Origin: Legionella birminghamensis
GTDB taxonomy: Bacteria > Pseudomonadota > Gammaproteobacteria > Legionellales > Legionellaceae
Assembly: GCF_900452515.1 (NCBI RefSeq)
Contig: NZ_UGNW01000001.1
Span: forward strand, 2,604,001 to 2,668,000
Reading direction: 5' to 3'
DNA: 64,000 nucleotides
The notes under the pieces are model-generated. The model worked only from the letters and a program-made list of their open reading frames with translations. It ran no database searches and was not told where the DNA came from. This document shows positions 43,727 through 53,523 of this stretch, in pieces. A program made the translations under genes and the position numbers. Position 1 is the first letter of the stretch. Every line of letters starts with the position of its first letter.

Positions 43727-44203
43727 TTAACTATAATCGACTTCAATAATGTCGTACTCAACCTTTCCGCCTGGTGTTTCAACCACGACCGTATCATCAA
43801 TCTGCTTGCCAATTAAGGCACGGCCAATCGGAGAACTATAGGAAATTTTGTTTAATTTGATGTCCGCTTCGTCTTCACCCACAATCTGGTAACTTAGTTC
43901 ATTGCCCGTCTCTGTATGGCAAATAGTAACTGTCGCGCCAAAAACCACCTTGCCATGGTTTTCCAGCTTGCTGATATCGACGATCTGCGCATGGGAAATT
44001 TTGGATTCCAGTTCTTTAATACGTCCTTCAGTGAAACTTTGCTGTTCGCGTGCAGCATGGTATTCGGCATTTTCTTTTAAGTCGCCGAGTGCCCTTGCTG
44101 TTGCAATCGCCTCTATAATCTGAGGGCGCACTACTGTTTTTAAATGAGCTAACTCTTTCTTCAGTGCTTCTGCACCTGCAATTGTCATTGGATGCTTATG
44201 CAT
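43727..44203 (-). CDS. greA: Transcription elongation factor GreA
   Basis: Rescues backtracked RNA polymerase by stimulating transcript cleavage. With ATG 44203 the protein is 158 residues, the E. coli length, and the catalytic acids of the coiled-coil tip fall exactly at D41 and E44 ([13 protein letters not shown]). AGGTGG (44209-44214) lies five bases before that ATG. Two earlier in-frame starts (44206, 44212) are too close to or inside the ribosome site. It follows carB by 11 bp, an operon found in many gammaproteobacteria. Confidence 0.96.
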   Translation of the reverse strand: MHKHPMTIAGAEALKKELAHLKTVVRPQIIEAIATARALGDLKENAEYHAAREQQSFTEGRIKELESKISHAQIVDISKLENHGKVVFGATVTICHTETGNELSYQIVGEDEADIKLNKISYSSPIGRALIGKQIDDTVVVETPGGKVEYDIIEVDYS

Positions 44204-44214
44204 CATATCCACCT

Positions 44215-47200
44215 CTAATGTAAATCTTGTAAACGAGTGACCGTTTCACGATCCTCATATTTCATTGCCAGGCAAGCTGCCTCAGCACCTGATAAAGTCG
44301 TAGTATAGCTAACTTTGTGCTGCAGGGCATTGCGACGAATTGCAAATGAATCCGCAGCAGCTTGCTTTCCCTCAGTCGTATTTACGATAAAATCTATTTC
44401 GTGGTTTTTAATAAAATCCACTACATGAGGTCTTCCCTCTGCTACTTTATAAACCCTGCGGCAATCAATACCGGCAGCATGCAATACCAGTGCCGTTCCG
44501 CGGGTTGCAATAATTTCAAACCCCAGTTGAATCAAGCGTTTTGCAATTTCGCCGATTCGGGTTTTATCCGCATCCCTTACAGAAACAAACGCCCGGCGCC
44601 TTTTAACAATATTACAGCCTGCCCCTAATTGGGCTTTAGCATAGGCCTGGCCAAATCGTCTGGCAATACCCATCACTTCACCCGTCGATTTCATTTCCGG
44701 CCCTAAAATAGAATCCACACCAGAAAATTTAATGAAGGGGAACACCGGTAATTTGATCGAGTAAAAAGCCGGCATCGGGTAATGTTGACTAAGACCTTGC
44801 TGTCTTAAAGTTTGCCCCAATTTGCAGCGCGCTGCAATTTTCGCTAAGGGAAGCCCGGTTGCCTTGGATACGAAGGGAACTGTACGCGATGCCCGGGGAT
44901 TGACTTCCAGGACATAAATATCATCTGCCTGAATCGCAAATTGCGCATTGATAAGTCCAACAACGCCCAGTTTTAAAGCCATTAGCCGCATTTGCTCAAT
45001 CAAGTCCTGCTGGACTACAGAGCTTAAACTAAAGGGCGGTAATGTACAGGCTGAATCGCCCGAGTGGACGCCGGCCTGCTCAATATGCTCCATAATACCG
45101 CCAATCATAACGTCATGGCCATCACAGACAGCATCAATATCGACCTCAATGGCATCATTTAGAAACTTGTCCAGCAATACAGGTGAGTCATTGGAAACAG
45201 CGACTGCATGCTCAAGGTAGTGGCGTAAGTCTTCTTCCTGATAAACCACTTCCATCGCCCGCCCGCCAAGGACATAGGAAGGTCTTACTACCAGGGGATA
45301 ACCGATGCGCTTGGCAACTTCAAGCGCCTCTGGCAGGCTTCGTACCGTGCCATTGGCTGGTTGATGCAGGTTCAGTTCAGCGACCATTTTCTGAAAACGT
45401 TCCCTATCCTCAGCCATGTCGATAGCGTCAGGCGAGGTTCCAATAATGGGTACGCCATTCTCTTCAAGCGCCTGGGCTAACTTCAAGGGAGTTTGCCCGC
45501 CATAATGCACAATCACGCCCATGGGTTGTTCAACAGCAACAATCGATAGCACATCTTCCAGCGTTACCGGTTCAAAATAAAGCCTGTCGGAAGTATCAAA
45601 ATCGGTTGAAACGGTTTCGGGATTGCAATTGACCATGATTGTCTGATAACCCTCTTCCCGCAGAGCCATAGCCGCATGGACGCAACAGTAATCAAATTCA
45701 ATACCCTGGCCAATTCGATTGGGCCCGCCTCCAAGAATAATGACTTTCTTAGCATTAGGCTCCGGGTTAGCCTCACAACTTCCCTCATAGCAGGAATATA
45801 AATAAGCAGTAGAACTAGGGAATTCGCCAGCACAGGAGTCTATCCGCTTGTAAACTGGCTTCACTCCCAATCTCAGACGATGTGCGCGCACCTGCTCTTC
45901 CCGGCAATAAAGGATCTTGGCAAGAAACGAGTCGGAAAACCCGTGGCGCTTCAACTGCAATAGGTGTTGTTTATCCAAATCAGTAATGGTTTTGCCATAC
46001 AGCGCTTTTTCCTGCATCACCAAATCCTGGATTTGGTGAAGAAACCAGGCGTCAATCTTGCTTTCCTGCTGGATCTCTTCCAGGGTCAGATCCTGACGGA
46101 AAGCATCAGCAATATACCAGAGGCGATCCGGGGTGGGTTCGCGCAGATGGCCTCTTAACCGGCTTAAATCCTCACCTTTCTTGAACAGGCTATTCAAACC
46201 ATTGCGACCGATTTCCAAACCCCGTATGGCTTTTTGCAATGATTCCTGAAAATTACCGCCAATCGCCATCACTTCGCCCACCGATTTCATCTGCGTTGTC
46301 AGTGTAGTCGGAGTCTGGGGGAATTTGTCAAAATTAAACCGTGGGATTTTTGTAACAACATAGTCAATACTGGGTTCAAAGGAAGCGGGCGTTTTGCCGC
46401 CAGTAATTTCATTATCCAGTTCATCCAGTGTGTAGCCAACCGCCAGTTTTGCTGCAATTTTGGCAATAGGGAATCCAGTGGCTTTTGATGCGAGCGCCGA
46501 ACTTCTTGAAACCCGTGGATTCATTTCTACTACGAGCATGCGCCCATCTTCCGGGTTAATGGCAAACTGGACATTCGAACCCCCTGTGTCCACGCCAACG
46601 GCCCTCAACACTTTGATAGCCGCATCCCGCATGCGTTGAAACTCTTTATCAGTGAGTGTCTGGGCAGGTGCAACTGTAATCGAATCGCCGGTATGAACGC
46701 CCATCGGATCAAAATTTTCAATGGTACATACAATAATGCAATTGTCTTTTTGATCCCTGACCACTTCCATTTCATACTCTTTCCAGCCAAGAACCGATTC
46801 ATCGAGCAACAGTTCATGAGTGGGCGACATATCCAGGCCGCGTGTACAAATTTCTTCGAATTCCTCGCGGTTATACGCGATACCCCCGCCGCTGCCGCCC
46901 ATGGTAAATGAAGGTCTGATAATCGTGGGGAAACCTAATTGTGCCTGTACCTGAATGGCTTCTTCCATGCTATGCGCAATGGCAGATCTTGGCATTTCCA
47001 GGCCTATTTTTTTCATCAACTGGCGGAAGCGCTCGCGATCTTCTGCCCGGTCGATTGCTTCCTTGGTAGCGCCAATCATTTCGACTGAATATTTTTCCAG
47101 GATTCCGTGCTTTGCCAAATCAAGCGCACAGTTCAAAGCAGTCTGCCCGCCCATGGTAGGCAGAAGTGCATCGGGCCGTTCTTTTTCAATAACCTTCGCC

Positions 47201-47421
47201 ACTTCCGGCCACAGTACAGGCTCAATGTAAGTAGCATCCGCCAATTCCGGATCCGTCATGATGGTGGCGGGATTGGAATTAACCAAAATAACGCGATATC
47301 CCTCATCTTTCAATGCACGCACCGCCTGCGTACCTGAATAATCAAATTCACAAGCCTGGCCAATAACAATCGGGCCTGCACCAAGAATCAAAATGGATTT
47401 AATATCTGTACGTTTTGGCAT
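44215..47421 (-). CDS. carB: Carbamoyl phosphate synthase large subunit
   Basis: Makes carbamoyl phosphate for arginine and pyrimidines. The 1068-residue length fits (E. coli 1073). It contains the duplicated ATP-grasp halves, with [10 protein letters not shown] starting the second at about residue 558. Both halves carry the [25 protein letters not shown] loops. A C-terminal allosteric domain follows (about 940-1068, with [10 protein letters not shown]). The small subunit gene carA, usually directly upstream, is absent: the 425 bp upstream hold only repeats. Confidence 0.97.
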   Translation of the reverse strand: MPKRTDIKSILILGAGPIVIGQACEFDYSGTQAVRALKDEGYRVILVNSNPATIMTDPELADATYIEPVLWPEVAKVIEKERPDALLPTMGGQTALNCALDLAKHGILEKYSVEMIGATKEAIDRAEDRERFRQLMKKIGLEMPRSAIAHSMEEAIQVQAQLGFPTIIRPSFTMGGSGGGIAYNREEFEEICTRGLDMSPTHELLLDESVLGWKEYEMEVVRDQKDNCIIVCTIENFDPMGVHTGDSITVAPAQTLTDKEFQRMRDAAIKVLRAVGVDTGGSNVQFAINPEDGRMLVVEMNPRVSRSSALASKATGFPIAKIAAKLAVGYTLDELDNEITGGKTPASFEPSIDYVVTKIPRFNFDKFPQTPTTLTTQMKSVGEVMAIGGNFQESLQKAIRGLEIGRNGLNSLFKKGEDLSRLRGHLREPTPDRLWYIADAFRQDLTLEEIQQESKIDAWFLHQIQDLVMQEKALYGKTITDLDKQHLLQLKRHGFSDSFLAKILYCREEQVRAHRLRLGVKPVYKRIDSCAGEFPSSTAYLYSCYEGSCEANPEPNAKKVIILGGGPNRIGQGIEFDYCCVHAAMALREEGYQTIMVNCNPETVSTDFDTSDRLYFEPVTLEDVLSIVAVEQPMGVIVHYGGQTPLKLAQALEENGVPIIGTSPDAIDMAEDRERFQKMVAELNLHQPANGTVRSLPEALEVAKRIGYPLVVRPSYVLGGRAMEVVYQEEDLRHYLEHAVAVSNDSPVLLDKFLNDAIEVDIDAVCDGHDVMIGGIMEHIEQAGVHSGDSACTLPPFSLSSVVQQDLIEQMRLMALKLGVVGLINAQFAIQADDIYVLEVNPRASRTVPFVSKATGLPLAKIAARCKLGQTLRQQGLSQHYPMPAFYSIKLPVFPFIKFSGVDSILGPEMKSTGEVMGIARRFGQAYAKAQLGAGCNIVKRRRAFVSVRDADKTRIGEIAKRLIQLGFEIIATRGTALVLHAAGIDCRRVYKVAEGRPHVVDFIKNHEIDFIVNTTEGKQAAADSFAIRRNALQHKVSYTTTLSGAEAACLAMKYEDRETVTRLQDLH

Positions 47422-47562
47422 GACAACTTAGAAAACAGTTTGAGTGACCTATTCTAACGATTTTAGTCAAAAGATCCTATCTTATCTTTCGTTTTATGTT
47501 GTAAGCCTGTGAATTTTCTGCGGCGCATATGGCTTTCGAAATTTCCCGGGCTTTAAGTGCAC

Positions 47563-47820
47563 CGAATCCCCGCGGCGTCGACCCATAGCTATCTACACAA
47601 ATGCATTAGCTATCGAATCCCCGCGGCAACGACCGCGGGGCCCACATGATGCCTATTCAGGGTATCAGTCTTGTGTCTTTTTACTCTCTATTTTTTGGCA
47701 ACATTGCAAACTCAAAGCGCATTTTCGGCCACCAGATATCCCTTGCGGTCGACGCCGCGGGGATTCGGAGTGAGAAACACATTTGTGTAGATACCTATGG
47801 GTCAAAGCTGCAGGAATTCG
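47563..47820. repeat. Nested palindromic element with both arm types
   Basis: The 425-bp gap between the ElyC-like gene and carB is mostly one element. Outer arms: CGAATCCCCGCGGCGTCGAC then CCATAGCTATCTACACAAATG (to 47602) against CATTTGTGTAGATACCTATGG (47780-47800) with AATTCG at 47815-47820. Inner arms: GAATCCCCGCGG...CCGCGGGGCCC (47613-47643) against GCGGTCGACGCCGCGGGGATTC (47745-47766). The core (47644-47744) differs from other copies. carB's own promoter should lie in 47422-47562. Confidence 0.8.
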
Positions 47821-47846
47821 AAAGGGTTCGCGGTTTGCCTAGAAGC

Positions 47847-48602
47847 TTACAGCAAACCGCTTAACCTCCCCCAGGCTAACCCCATCAACTCGTGCAGGGC
47901 GATATTAAGAAAGACCATATTCTGGGCATTGGGGATGAAGGTTTTTTGCCAGCGCTCATCACCCCAATACAAGGTGAAATCAGTCGGGGCGGCAATGGGA
48001 TGTAAACCCTGTGCCTGGCAAAGTGCCATTGCCCTTGGCATATGAATGGCTGAGGTGACCAGATAAAATGGCTTGTCCCCTACCCAGGTTTTTATGGCTT
48101 TTGCCTGATCCGCCGTATTTAAAGAACCCGTCTCTATCTGTAATCTGGATGAATCAATCGGGTACAGTAATGCGAGTTTACGCATGCGGAAGGCTTCAGC
48201 AGTTTCCTGGCCATAACCGCCTCCGGAAAGCAACAGGTTAGCTCCGGGAGTTTGCCGCCATAAACGCAAGCCCTCCAGGACACGCTTGACGGATGCTGCA
48301 TAAAGCAAGGATTGCGGCGGTAAATTTTTTACCTCGGTCTGTCCGCCGCTTAGCACCACAATCCATTCGATTTTGGGATCGGTTTTTTTAATTGGCGGGT
48401 ATTGCCTTTCAAGTGAATTGGTTATAAACCGAGGCAGCCAACCGGTACTAATAAGCAAAAGCAGCATTAAAAAAATACTAAAGCCGGTAAACAATCGCTG
48501 TGAGCCTTCCAGTTTTCGTAACTTGTACAGTAGAAAAATAAAAAATAATATCAAAAGAATGAATGGATTAATGACGGCTTCAAGTAGATGGCGAACTATC
48601 AT
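47847..48602 (-). CDS. ElyC/YdcF (DUF218) family membrane protein
   Basis: 251 residues with two N-terminal membrane helices (about 10-28 and 38-56), then a periplasmic DUF218 domain: IVVLSGGQ, LLLSGGGYGQETAEA, ETGSLNTADQA and VTSAIHMPRAM. The first helices and size resemble ElyC/SanA-type proteins involved in envelope integrity and enterobacterial-type lipid carriers. The ATG overlaps the lptG stop (TAATG), so it is coupled to lptF-lptG. The frame is open upstream through lptG but has no start support there. Confidence 0.85.
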   Translation of the reverse strand: MIVRHLLEAVINPFILLILFFIFLLYKLRKLEGSQRLFTGFSIFLMLLLLISTGWLPRFITNSLERQYPPIKKTDPKIEWIVVLSGGQTEVKNLPPQSLLYAASVKRVLEGLRLWRQTPGANLLLSGGGYGQETAEAFRMRKLALLYPIDSSRLQIETGSLNTADQAKAIKTWVGDKPFYLVTSAIHMPRAMALCQAQGLHPIAAPTDFTLYWGDERWQKTFIPNAQNMVFLNIALHELMGLAWGRLSGLL

Positions 48603-49666
48603 TATCTTACCCGCTTCATAAGATACAGGCCTAAAAAGGCAAATAAAACGGTCGGCCCCAGGGCGGCAATAATCGGCGGCCATTGGAGCACCTGGCTTAC
48701 CGGCCCAAAAAATCGATTGATGATATGAAAGCCGAAGCCCATTGTAGCGCCGGCCAGCAATTTGGAGCCCATGGTTGAAGAACGCAGCGGTCCGAAAATA
48801 AATGGTATCGCCAGAATCATCATGACCACTGTGGTAAAGGGTTGAACAATTCGTTGCCAAAAGGCCAATTGATAATTCAATGCAGTCTGATGGTTTTGTT
48901 TCTGTGCCCGCAAATATTGCCTGAGTTCCTTTAAGGTCATCTCATCCGGCTCACTGCTGCTTACATTGAGAATGGAAGGTTTCACTGAAACATCCCAGGG
49001 CATTTTATCAATATGCTGTGTGAGTGTGCGCTCCTTCTCAATGATGGTTTGGGAAATATTTTCCGCCCACCAGCCGTTATTCTCGAATTTAACCGTCCAG
49101 ATTTGACGGGCAAAAACCATCTGGTGGTTTTCATCAAAATGATACTGGCGCACATCAACCAGTGTATTATCCTGCTGCACCGTTCCTATGGTAATAAAAT
49201 CATTCTGATAACGGAGCCAGACTCCATGCGATGTTCTTAAAGCCTGGCCGCCGCTGATGGCCTGTACCTTGACATCATTGGCATAATAAGCGAGCCGCGG
49301 CACCACTGTTTCCCCTATGAATGTCACCAGTACAATCAAAATCAGCGAGGCTTTTAAAACTGCTGTTGTTATTTGCCCGATGGACATCCCGGCTGCCCGC
49401 ATCACCACTAACTCGCGGTTATTGGCCATAACGCCAAGGCCAATCAGGGAACCCAGAAGACTTGCCATTGGGAAAAAAAGATAGACCTGATAAGGCATTT
49501 GTAAACAGACATAAATGGCCGCCTGAATAATACCAAAGTCGCCCCGTCCCAGATCCTCCAGTTGATTAACCATGAGAATAAATATCTGTAAACCTGCTAA
49601 CAGCAGTGTGACCAAACCAATGGCCAGGAGAACGTTATTGGCAATATAGCGATCGAGTAGTTTCAT
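48602..49666 (-). CDS. lptG: LPS export ABC permease LptG
   Basis: With LptF and the ATPase LptB2 it extracts LPS from the inner membrane. From ATG 49666 it has 354 residues: membrane helices at about 13-33, 63-84, 98-118 and three more in the last 90 residues flank a periplasmic beta-jellyroll. MKLLDRYIANNVLL is the standard start. It overlaps the lptF stop by ATGA. The longer frame upstream lies inside lptF and is not used. Confidence 0.95.
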   Translation of the reverse strand: MKLLDRYIANNVLLAIGLVTLLLAGLQIFILMVNQLEDLGRGDFGIIQAAIYVCLQMPYQVYLFFPMASLLGSLIGLGVMANNRELVVMRAAGMSIGQITTAVLKASLILIVLVTFIGETVVPRLAYYANDVKVQAISGGQALRTSHGVWLRYQNDFITIGTVQQDNTLVDVRQYHFDENHQMVFARQIWTVKFENNGWWAENISQTIIEKERTLTQHIDKMPWDVSVKPSILNVSSSEPDEMTLKELRQYLRAQKQNHQTALNYQLAFWQRIVQPFTTVVMMILAIPFIFGPLRSSTMGSKLLAGATMGFGFHIINRFFGPVSQVLQWPPIIAALGPTVLFAFLGLYLMKRVR

Positions 49667-50742
49667 GCCAGCTTGATCCTGTTTCGCCAGATTAATAGCA
49701 ATCCGATGCCGGCAACAATCAAATGCAGCCACCACATGCCAACCCAAACCGGTAACTTCCCTGCAGCAATCCAGTCACGGGCCACGAACATAAAATTGGC
49801 ATAGATAATAAAGAGCACAATAGCCGGTAATAATTTGGCATATTTACCAGATCGCGGATTCACCCGGCTTAGAGGGACAGCAACCAGCGTCAGTGTCAAT
49901 ACCATAAGCGGTATGGATATCCGCCATTGCAGTTCAGCCGCTTTTTTGAGATCAGAATTAAACCAGGGGAATAGTGAGGCAGTCGTTGCGGTGCGCATGT
50001 CATTGTCAATTTTAATATTGGGATGCGGTAACCTTGCCTTGTATTCCTTAAACTCTGCGACCTGATAATCCGCATGCCCCGGCTGTCCCTGATAAATGCT
50101 GCCATTCTGTAAAATCAAATAATCTTCCATGGTTTCCGGATCGGTTTGTGCATAAGCTTGTTCGGCCCATAATATATCCCACTGGAACTGATAATCCTTG
50201 ATGGTCTGTCTCGCCAGAAAGATATTTTTTGCCTTGCTGTGGTTCCTGCTCATTGACTCCACATAAAACACTTCCTTTCCTCCGGAAATACCGCGGAAGC
50301 GTCCTGGCACAATGGTTTGAATCAGGGTTTGGACGCCCGTAGTTCGCAGCAACTTGCCTCTTTCAGTAGCAATTACCGGACTAACCCACATCGTCAGGGT
50401 GGTGACAACGGCCATAACAATGATGGCAAGAATAAAACTGTGCTTCAGTAATTGCGAATTCCCATAACCGCAAGCCTGAAGGACAGTCATTTCGCTTTCA
50501 GCATAAAGACGTCCATAGGCGACTAGCAGGGCCACATAAAACCCTAAAGGCAGGAGCAATCCCATGAGGTTAGGCAACTCCAGCATCATTAGCTTCATGA
50601 TGATAACAATGGGGATTTGTCCACTGGCAGCCCGATTCAAATAGCGCACAAACTGATTACTCATAAATATGAGCATTAAAATGCTGGTAAGCGACGCCAG
50701 TGTAATAAAAACTTCTTTAGCAAGATAACGGAATATTAACAC
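49663..50742 (-). CDS. lptF: LPS export ABC permease LptF
   Basis: 359 residues, beginning with LIFRYLAKEVFITL, with six membrane helices and a periplasmic jellyroll domain (about 125-260). The coupling-helix segment ESEMTVLQACG contacts LptB. The start is GTG at 50742 with AAGG ahead of it. It diverges from pepA across a 94-bp gap, the conserved gammaproteobacterial arrangement. Confidence 0.95.
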   Translation of the reverse strand: MLIFRYLAKEVFITLASLTSILMLIFMSNQFVRYLNRAASGQIPIVIIMKLMMLELPNLMGLLLPLGFYVALLVAYGRLYAESEMTVLQACGYGNSQLLKHSFILAIIVMAVVTTLTMWVSPVIATERGKLLRTTGVQTLIQTIVPGRFRGISGGKEVFYVESMSRNHSKAKNIFLARQTIKDYQFQWDILWAEQAYAQTDPETMEDYLILQNGSIYQGQPGHADYQVAEFKEYKARLPHPNIKIDNDMRTATTASLFPWFNSDLKKAAELQWRISIPLMVLTLTLVAVPLSRVNPRSGKYAKLLPAIVLFIIYANFMFVARDWIAAGKLPVWVGMWWLHLIVAGIGLLLIWRNRIKLA

Positions 50743-50779
50743 GACCTTCGGTCTCTATAGGCAGAATAATTAAAACCAT

Positions 50780-50807
50780 TTGAATGATATTCAAGATTGG
50801 GTAAACT
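50780..50807 (+). promoter_or_regulatory. Candidate promoter of pepA
   Basis: TTGAAT (50780-50785), 16-bp spacer, TAAACT (50802-50807), 29 bp before the pepA ATG, in the gap shared with the divergent lptF. Confidence 0.5.
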
Positions 50808-50836
50808 ACCAGTTTTTGCGACTTATAGGAAGTCAA

Positions 50837-52288
50837 ATGAATTACGGATTAATCCAAACATTGCAGGATGCATCAAATGAATGCCTGGTACTGGGTATTT
50901 TTTCAGAAACCAAGCCCCAGGACTTCTCTTCTATTGATGATGCTCAATTGCTCGATCTGCTGCCGCGGCTAATGGCTAAAATGAATGAAGCAGGAGACAG
51001 TATCTGGCAAAGCGACATTAACGGACGCGCTTTATTTCTTGTACATTGCGGTAAACGGGATGAGTTTAAAGCCTCCTCACTGCGCAAGCGGGTGGAAGAG
51101 GTAACTCTCGCCCTGTTAAAACAGAAAATCGGCAAGGCCTGCATTGCCCTGCCCCCTGTTGGCAAACAGGATCCTGACTGGCAACTGACTCAAATGTTGC
51201 TGGCGGTGGATAGCCTCTGTTATCAGCTGACTGATTATAAAACTCAGCAAAAGAAACCACGCAGTTTGCAAGCGATTGACTTTTACTTACCCAATACCAG
51301 CGATGCTGCCCTGTCAACTGCACAATCAATTGCCGAAGGGATACGCCTAACCCGACGCCTGGCCGATTTACCTGCTAACCACTGCACCCCCAGCTTTCTG
51401 GCACAACAGGCAGAGGTGCTTGCTGGTGATTTTTCGCAGATTAAGACACGAGTCCTTGGCATTCCTGAAATGACAGAGTTGGGTATGGGTGCCTTGCTGG
51501 CTGTCAGCAAGGGCAGTGCAGAGGAACCCCGCCTGATTGAAATTGCCTATAATGGCAATGGCAATCAGGCTCCCATTGTTTTGGTTGGCAAAGGGATTAC
51601 CTTTGATTCTGGCGGATTATCCATCAAACCGGCCAATGCCATGGATGAAATGAAATACGATATGTCCGGCGCCGCCAGTGTCCTTGGCACTTTAAAAGCC
51701 TGCGCCCTGTTGAAATTACCCGTTAATGTTATTGGTCTGATTGCAAGCGCCGAAAATATGCCCAGCGGGACTGCTGTTAAACCGGGGGATATTGTTACCA
51801 GTATGTCCGGCCAGACTGTGGAAATATTAAATACTGATGCGGAAGGCAGACTGGTACTAGCAGATGCCCTCACTTATGCAGAACAGTTTAACCCTGAACT
51901 GGTGATTGATATTGCCACGCTAACCGGTGCAATGGTTGTCGCGCTCGGTACGGTTACCACGGGATTTATGACCCAGGATGAAGCGCTTGCAGAGGATATC
52001 ATTGCTGCGTCTTTAGAAAGCGGTGATAAATGCTGGCGTATGCCTCTTGACGATGAATATCAGGAAGCCTTGGACAGCCCGCTGGCGGATATGATTAATG
52101 CATCCTTTGATCGAAGTGCCGGAGGTATTACCGCTGCCTGTTTCCTGTCCCGCTTTACTAAAAAATATCGCTGGGCGCATCTGGATATCGCAGGAACTGC
52201 CTGGGTTTCTGGCAAAAAGCGAATCGCAACCGGCCGTCCTGTTCCTTTACTCATTCAGTTTTTAAGCCATGTCGCCAATTCGCGTTGA
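50837..52288 (+). CDS. pepA: Leucyl aminopeptidase PepA
   Basis: Dizinc M17 aminopeptidase; the E. coli protein also binds DNA in Xer recombination and carAB control. From ATG 50837 (AGGA upstream) it has 483 residues. Active-site blocks: [16 protein letters not shown] (metal-binding Lys and Asp), the arginine and metal ligands in [14 protein letters not shown]. The frame is open 19 codons further left, but the MNYGLI start and the ribosome site decide. It overlaps holC by 20 bp. Confidence 0.95.
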   Translation: MNYGLIQTLQDASNECLVLGIFSETKPQDFSSIDDAQLLDLLPRLMAKMNEAGDSIWQSDINGRALFLVHCGKRDEFKASSLRKRVEEVTLALLKQKIGKACIALPPVGKQDPDWQLTQMLLAVDSLCYQLTDYKTQQKKPRSLQAIDFYLPNTSDAALSTAQSIAEGIRLTRRLADLPANHCTPSFLAQQAEVLAGDFSQIKTRVLGIPEMTELGMGALLAVSKGSAEEPRLIEIAYNGNGNQAPIVLVGKGITFDSGGLSIKPANAMDEMKYDMSGAASVLGTLKACALLKLPVNVIGLIASAENMPSGTAVKPGDIVTSMSGQTVEILNTDAEGRLVLADALTYAEQFNPELVIDIATLTGAMVVALGTVTTGFMTQDEALAEDIIAASLESGDKCWRMPLDDEYQEALDSPLADMINASFDRSAGGITAACFLSRFTKKYRWAHLDIAGTAWVSGKKRIATGRPVPLLIQFLSHVANSR

Positions 52289-52700
52289 TTTTTATTTATT
52301 AGGGGAGACTGACAGGCAAGCAGCAAAGCTGCTTGCCTGTCGTCTATTGGAAAAAGCCTATCTACGCGGGCACCAGGTTTTCGTTTACTGCAATAACCGT
52401 CAGGAAGCAGAGAGCCTGGATGAGTTACTGTGGACTTTCAAGGATGACAGTTTTATCCCGCATAATTTACAGGGCGAAGGTCCCGAGCCGCCGCCGGCTA
52501 TCCAAATCGGCTATCAGCAGGAACCGCGAGGTTTTCGCGACATTTTACTTAATCTTAGTGATGAAGTGCCGCCTTTCTTCACAAAGTTTAAACGCGTTAT
52601 TGAATTAGTCGTCAATGAAGAAAATGCCAAAACGCTAAGCCGTTCGCATTTTCGCCACTATCGGGGGGCAGGATGTGAGATTAACACGCATAATGTTTAA
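52269..52700 (+). CDS. holC: DNA polymerase III chi subunit
   Basis: Chi links the clamp loader to SSB. The 143-residue protein shows [10 protein letters not shown], a conserved [13 protein letters not shown], then [16 protein letters not shown] and a C-terminal [11 protein letters not shown]. It starts inside the end of pepA, the usual pepA-holC overlap. valS, often next, is not here: a convergent gene lies 1 bp beyond. Confidence 0.93.
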   Translation: MSPIRVDFYLLGETDRQAAKLLACRLLEKAYLRGHQVFVYCNNRQEAESLDELLWTFKDDSFIPHNLQGEGPEPPPAIQIGYQQEPRGFRDILLNLSDEVPPFFTKFKRVIELVVNEENAKTLSRSHFRHYRGAGCEINTHNV

Positions 52701-52701
52701 A

Positions 52702-52974
52702 CTAAATATACTCATTATTCAAAACAATCTGCAAACCGGAAGCCGTCAACGATAAAAACTTATAGCCAGGATCAATTGTTGTTCGCTCAAGCCATTCATT
52801 GGCAATACATGCATCCGCCAATCGCTGCATGTCTTCTACTGAAACCGGCTTACCTAATTTGTCGCTTAATTTTGCGGCAGCCTCTTCTTCAAGATCAAGA
52901 AACACCTGTTCGCGAGTCACCCCCCTGTCAACCATCTCGTCGTAAAACATTTTTAAAATATCCACTTCGTTCAT
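52702..52974 (-). CDS. Small conserved-looking protein, unknown
   Basis: 90 residues, acidic, predicted winged-helix-like: helix (EVDILKMFYDEMVDRG), helix (VFLDLEEEAAAKLSDKLG), short helix (VEDMQRLADACIAN), then two strands (KFLSLTASGLQIV). It might bind nucleic acid or a partner protein; no family recognised. It is convergent with holC, with 1 bp between stops, so transcripts overlap. ATG 52974. Confidence 0.6.
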   Translation of the reverse strand: MNEVDILKMFYDEMVDRGVTREQVFLDLEEEAAAKLSDKLGKPVSVEDMQRLADACIANEWLERTTIDPGYKFLSLTASGLQIVLNNEYI

Positions 52975-53010
52975 GATTGCTTTTCCCTTTTATTAGGTTT
53001 CCGTCAAGGC

Positions 53011-53056
53011 TCCGATCTGGATTGCTTCACTGCGTTCGCAAAGACGGGATGACGAC
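53011..53056. repeat. GATCTGGATTGCTTC repeat, single arm
   Basis: GATCTGGATTGCTTCACTG (53014-53032) followed by CGTTCGCAAAGACGGGATGACG: one arm of the repeat seen at 24410 and 26671. Confidence 0.7.
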
Positions 53057-53172
53057 TAACAAATATAATTTAATTTTAGCAAACATTTCTCAAGCTTGAA
53101 GAAAGAAAACTTGTCTGTCTGTTTAGATTGATCCAAACTGTTAAATTGAACATTAAAATTAAGGTAGATCAC

Positions 53173-53487
53173 ATGAAAAAGGATAATCTTGTTGATGGTC
53201 GTTCCAGCCAGTCCTCTGCCGGTTTTTTTAGCCACTCAGCCAATGCTAGCCAACCCTCATTACTGATTAGCGATACCTACCAATCTATCGTAATGCAATA
53301 TTATCAAGCGAGCCATTACCTGACTAAAGCTTATATTCTCCGGCAACTCTCTGAATTACGCACACAGGAGCATGAATCCGCGCAGCCCTATCTGGAATGG
53401 TTTGAGAGCAATATTGAAAAGCTGTCCGCGCAGGATTTTGGTGAAATGGCGCTTTATACTCCCGAATTGCAAAAAACCATTTTATAG
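53173..53487 (+). CDS. Small soluble protein, unknown
   Basis: 104 residues from ATG 53173 (AAGGT eight bases upstream). A Ser-rich N-terminus (RSSQSSAGFFSHSANASQPS) precedes a helical region (about 35-100) with aromatic residues. No family recognised. It lies 36 bp before the S15 hydrolase gene, which has its own ribosome site, so the three genes 53173-56060 could form one transcript. Confidence 0.55.
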   Translation: MKKDNLVDGRSSQSSAGFFSHSANASQPSLLISDTYQSIVMQYYQASHYLTKAYILRQLSELRTQEHESAQPYLEWFESNIEKLSAQDFGEMALYTPELQKTIL

Positions 53488-53523
53488 TCAACCATTAAAG
53501 CAAAGGGAAACAGAGAAACTTTC

